IMG/VR virus record: IMGVR_UViG_3300025684_000031
Span: 1 to 38,419 of that record
DNA length: 38,419 nt
Strand: one strand, 5' to 3'
Source of the DNA: a virus
The notes under the pieces are model-generated. The model had not been told where the DNA came from. It did no database searches and saw only the letters and a list, made by a program, of their open reading frames with translations. The position numbers and the translations under genes were made by a program. Of this stretch, positions 36,245 to 38,419 are shown piece after piece; the first letter of the stretch is position 1, and each line of letters starts with the position of its first letter.

Positions 36245-37267
36245 TTGTTTAAGAAAGCCGCTGTCTTTACTGATATCCATTTTGGTCTAAAAAGTAATTC
36301 ACGTATTCATAACGATGATTGTGAAGAATTTATAGACTGGTATATCGAAGAAGCAAAGAAGAATAACTGTGAAACAGGTATATTCTGTGGTGATTGGCAC
36401 CACAATAGAAATAGCCTTAATCTTACAACTATGGACGCAACTATACGGTCTATGGAAAAGTTAGGCAATGCATTTGAAAAGTTTTACTTTTTTGACGGTA
36501 ATCACGATTTATATTATAAAGACAAAAGAGATGTAAATTCAACAGCATTTGCAAAACATATTCCCGGTATTACGTTTGTTGACGAAATGCTAGTAGAAGA
36601 TGACGTTTGCCTTGTACCATGGTTAGTAGGCGACGAATGGAAGAAAATACAAAAGTGTAAAGCCAAGTATATGTTTGGTCACTTTGAACTTCCTAGTTTT
36701 TATATGAATGCAATGGTTAAGATGCCCGATCACGGAGGCGATCTTAACAAACAACATTTTGAAAATCAAGACTACGTGTTTAGTGGACACTTCCACAAAA
36801 GACAAACACAAGGAAAAATACATTATATAGGCAATGCGTTTCCTCATAACTATGCTGATGCATGGGATGATGAACGTGGTATGATGATTCTTGATAAAGA
36901 AAATAGCAAGGAACCAGAATACATTAATTGGCCAGATTGTCCTAAGTACAGGACTGTAAAATTATCAAAACTAATTGATGAACAAGAAACTCTTATTAAA
37001 AGTAAAATGTATCTACGTGTAGAACTTGACATTGACATAAGTTATGAAGAAGCAAGTTTTATTAAGGAAACATTTATTAATCAATACAGGTGTCGTGAGA
37101 TTACACTTATTCCGCAATCACAAATTGAGGAAATTACAACAGACTTAGACATTAGCACATTTGTTAGTGTTGATCAAATTGTTGCAGGTGAAATATCAGA
37201 GCTTGATACAGATTCATTTGACAAGGTAAAACTTTTGGAGATTTATAACGGGTTGGCACATGATTAA
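36245..37267 (+). CDS. gp47: Recombination endonuclease subunit gp47, Mre11/SbcD-like (340 aa, TTG start)
   Basis: gp47 is the metallophosphoesterase partner of gp46; the pair resects DNA ends for recombination-dependent replication and degrades host DNA. All phosphoesterase motifs are present: DIH (D10, H12), GDWHH (D50, H52-H53), GNHD (N86-H87-D88), GH (H146) and GHFHKR (H182, H184). Length equals T4 gp47 (339 aa). The C-terminal third (KYRTVKLSKLIDEQ onward) is the capping/partner-binding part. It begins with TTG after TGGAGG and has its own near-consensus sigma70 promoter, while also lying 46 bases behind gp55. Its stop overlaps the gp46 start by eight bases (ATGATTAA), coupling the two subunits. 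Confidence 0.95.
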   Translation: MFKKAAVFTDIHFGLKSNSRIHNDDCEEFIDWYIEEAKKNNCETGIFCGDWHHNRNSLNLTTMDATIRSMEKLGNAFEKFYFFDGNHDLYYKDKRDVNSTAFAKHIPGITFVDEMLVEDDVCLVPWLVGDEWKKIQKCKAKYMFGHFELPSFYMNAMVKMPDHGGDLNKQHFENQDYVFSGHFHKRQTQGKIHYIGNAFPHNYADAWDDERGMMILDKENSKEPEYINWPDCPKYRTVKLSKLIDEQETLIKSKMYLRVELDIDISYEEASFIKETFINQYRCREITLIPQSQIEEITTDLDISTFVSVDQIVAGEISELDTDSFDKVKLLEIYNGLAHD

Positions 37268-38419
37268 AATTAAAGACCTAACAGTAAGAAATTTTATGAG
37301 TGTTGGGAATCAAACCCAAGCGGTAGATTTCGACAAACAACAACTAACACTTGTATTAGGTGAAAACTTAGATCAAGGCGGAGACGACAGCGGGTCACGT
37401 AACGGTACTGGTAAAACTACAATTATTAATGCACTAAGTTATGCACTCTACGGAACTGCACTAACTAATATTAGAAAAAATAACTTAATTAACAAAACTA
37501 ATTCTAAAGGTATGTTAGTTACTCTTTCTTTTGAGAAAGACAATCTCCAATATCGTATTGAACGTGGTAGATCCCCAAATATATTAAAATTCTACATTAA
37601 CAATGAAGAACAAGTTGACGTAGATGAAAGCCAAGGCGATAGTCGTAAAACGCAACAGTCAATTGATACACTTTTAGGAATGAGTCATGATATGTTTAAG
37701 CACATTGTTGCGTTAAACACATACACAGAGCCCTTCCTAAGCATGCGTACTAACGACCAAAGAGCAATTATTGAACAACTTTTAGGTATTACAATACTGT
37801 CTGAAAAAGCAGATATTCTTAAAGAAGACATAAAAGTTACTAAGGACGATCTAAGTCAGGAAACAATGCGTATTAATGCATTGCAAACAGCCAATGAAAA
37901 AATTGACGAAACTATTGTAAGTTTACAAAGTAAGCAAAAAGCATGGCTTGGAAAACGCACTACAGACGTTGTAAAACTAAAAGAAGCAATCGACGAATTT
38001 GAACACTTAGACATTGATGCTGAACTCGAAGCACACGAAAAGTTATCAAATTGGACTGAACATAACAATGCTATTTTGGCTCTTAGAAAAGAATTAAGCA
38101 CATTAGAACCTGCACTATTACGTGCTGACAAGTCTGTAGAAAAAGCAAAAAAAGACGCCGATAATTTAGATCAAGGTACATGTCACTCATGCGGACAAGA
38201 TCTTCCTGATGATAAAAAAGCAGAAATTGCAGAACGCAAAAACAAAGAACTTGAAGATTCTATTTCGTATCAAACAGAGATTGCAGAAAAGGTTACAGGA
38301 GTTGCAGAAGCACTAAGTGAAATTGGTGACATCAATGGCAAGCCTAATACTTTTTACGAAACGTCTAAAGAAGCATATGAACATAGACAAAATGTTGACA
38401 GTCTAAAGCAGGCATACGA
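37260..38419 (+). CDS. gp46: Recombination endonuclease subunit gp46, Rad50/SbcC-like (N-terminal 386 residues, cut by window edge)
   Basis: The frame opens at ATG 37260 and runs to the right edge without a stop. It begins MIKIKDLTVRNFMSVGNQ, the usual Rad50 start. The Walker A loop is RNGTGKTT (R47-T54), preceded by an acidic, Gly-rich insertion (GENLDQGGDDSG) not found in T4 gp46, where the loop follows directly. TYTEPFLSM then RTNDQRAIIEQLLGI is the typical marine T4-like continuation. From about residue 180 it is a long coiled coil, broken at the apex by a zinc-hook CxxC (C308-H-S-C311). The second coil arm begins after it; Walker B and the signature motif lie beyond the window. It forms the ATPase of the gp46/gp47 complex and is translationally coupled to gp47. 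Confidence 0.95.
   Translation, partial: MIKIKDLTVRNFMSVGNQTQAVDFDKQQLTLVLGENLDQGGDDSGSRNGTGKTTIINALSYALYGTALTNIRKNNLINKTNSKGMLVTLSFEKDNLQYRIERGRSPNILKFYINNEEQVDVDESQGDSRKTQQSIDTLLGMSHDMFKHIVALNTYTEPFLSMRTNDQRAIIEQLLGITILSEKADILKEDIKVTKDDLSQETMRINALQTANEKIDETIVSLQSKQKAWLGKRTTDVVKLKEAIDEFEHLDIDAELEAHEKLSNWTEHNNAILALRKELSTLEPALLRADKSVEKAKKDADNLDQGTCHSCGQDLPDDKKAEIAERKNKELEDSISYQTEIAEKVTGVAEALSEIGDINGKPNTFYETSKEAYEHRQNVDSLKQAY

Overview
The window is part of the genome of a T4-like (T4-superfamily) contractile-tailed phage. AT-rich sequence, densely packed genes, and module types typical of marine T4-like phages suggest a phage of marine bacteria, either a cyanophage or a SAR11/pelagibacter-type myophage. 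No photosynthesis or other host-diagnostic gene is present, so the host cannot be fixed from this sequence.

Layout. (1) 1-662, minus strand: a probable nucleotide-sugar transferase-like gene (cut by the window edge) and a conserved 115-aa gene, behind a consensus host-type sigma70 promoter. (2) 675-35255, minus strand: about 34.5 kb of late baseplate and fibre genes. In transcription order these are a gp48-like tube cap, gp53 wedge, a hub protein carrying an M15 peptidase, a gp5-like spike with a C-terminal lysozyme-like domain, gp25, gp6, a single 5008-residue baseplate/tail protein, a 206-aa structural protein, three paralogous tail-fibre/collar proteins and two paralogous virion proteins. 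(3) 35283-38419, plus strand: late sigma factor gp55, then recombination nuclease subunits gp47 and gp46 (gp46 cut by the right edge).

Regulation. Two promoter classes are visible. Three sites match TTGACA-N17-TATAAT (one with TACAAT) and lie before the non-structural genes. T4-type late promoters (NATAAATA) lie before structural genes. The gp55 early promoter abuts, back to back, a weaker late-promoter-like site for the structural block. This fits a simple cascade: host polymerase makes gp55, and gp55 redirects polymerase to the late genes.

How the genes work together. gp53, gp25, gp6 and probably the giant protein would build the baseplate wedges. The hub and spike (two peptidoglycan-active domains) would sit on the axis under the tube cap. 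The fibre, collar and paralogous proteins would form the periphery and receptor-contacting parts. gp46/gp47 act in recombination-dependent replication and DNA degradation. The most unusual object is the 15-kb gene for a composite, repeat-rich, beta-rich protein containing cupredoxin-like, carbohydrate-binding-like and FG-GAP-like segments. All intergenic gaps are shorter than 100 bases; no tRNA, CRISPR array, insertion sequence or convincing terminator was seen.
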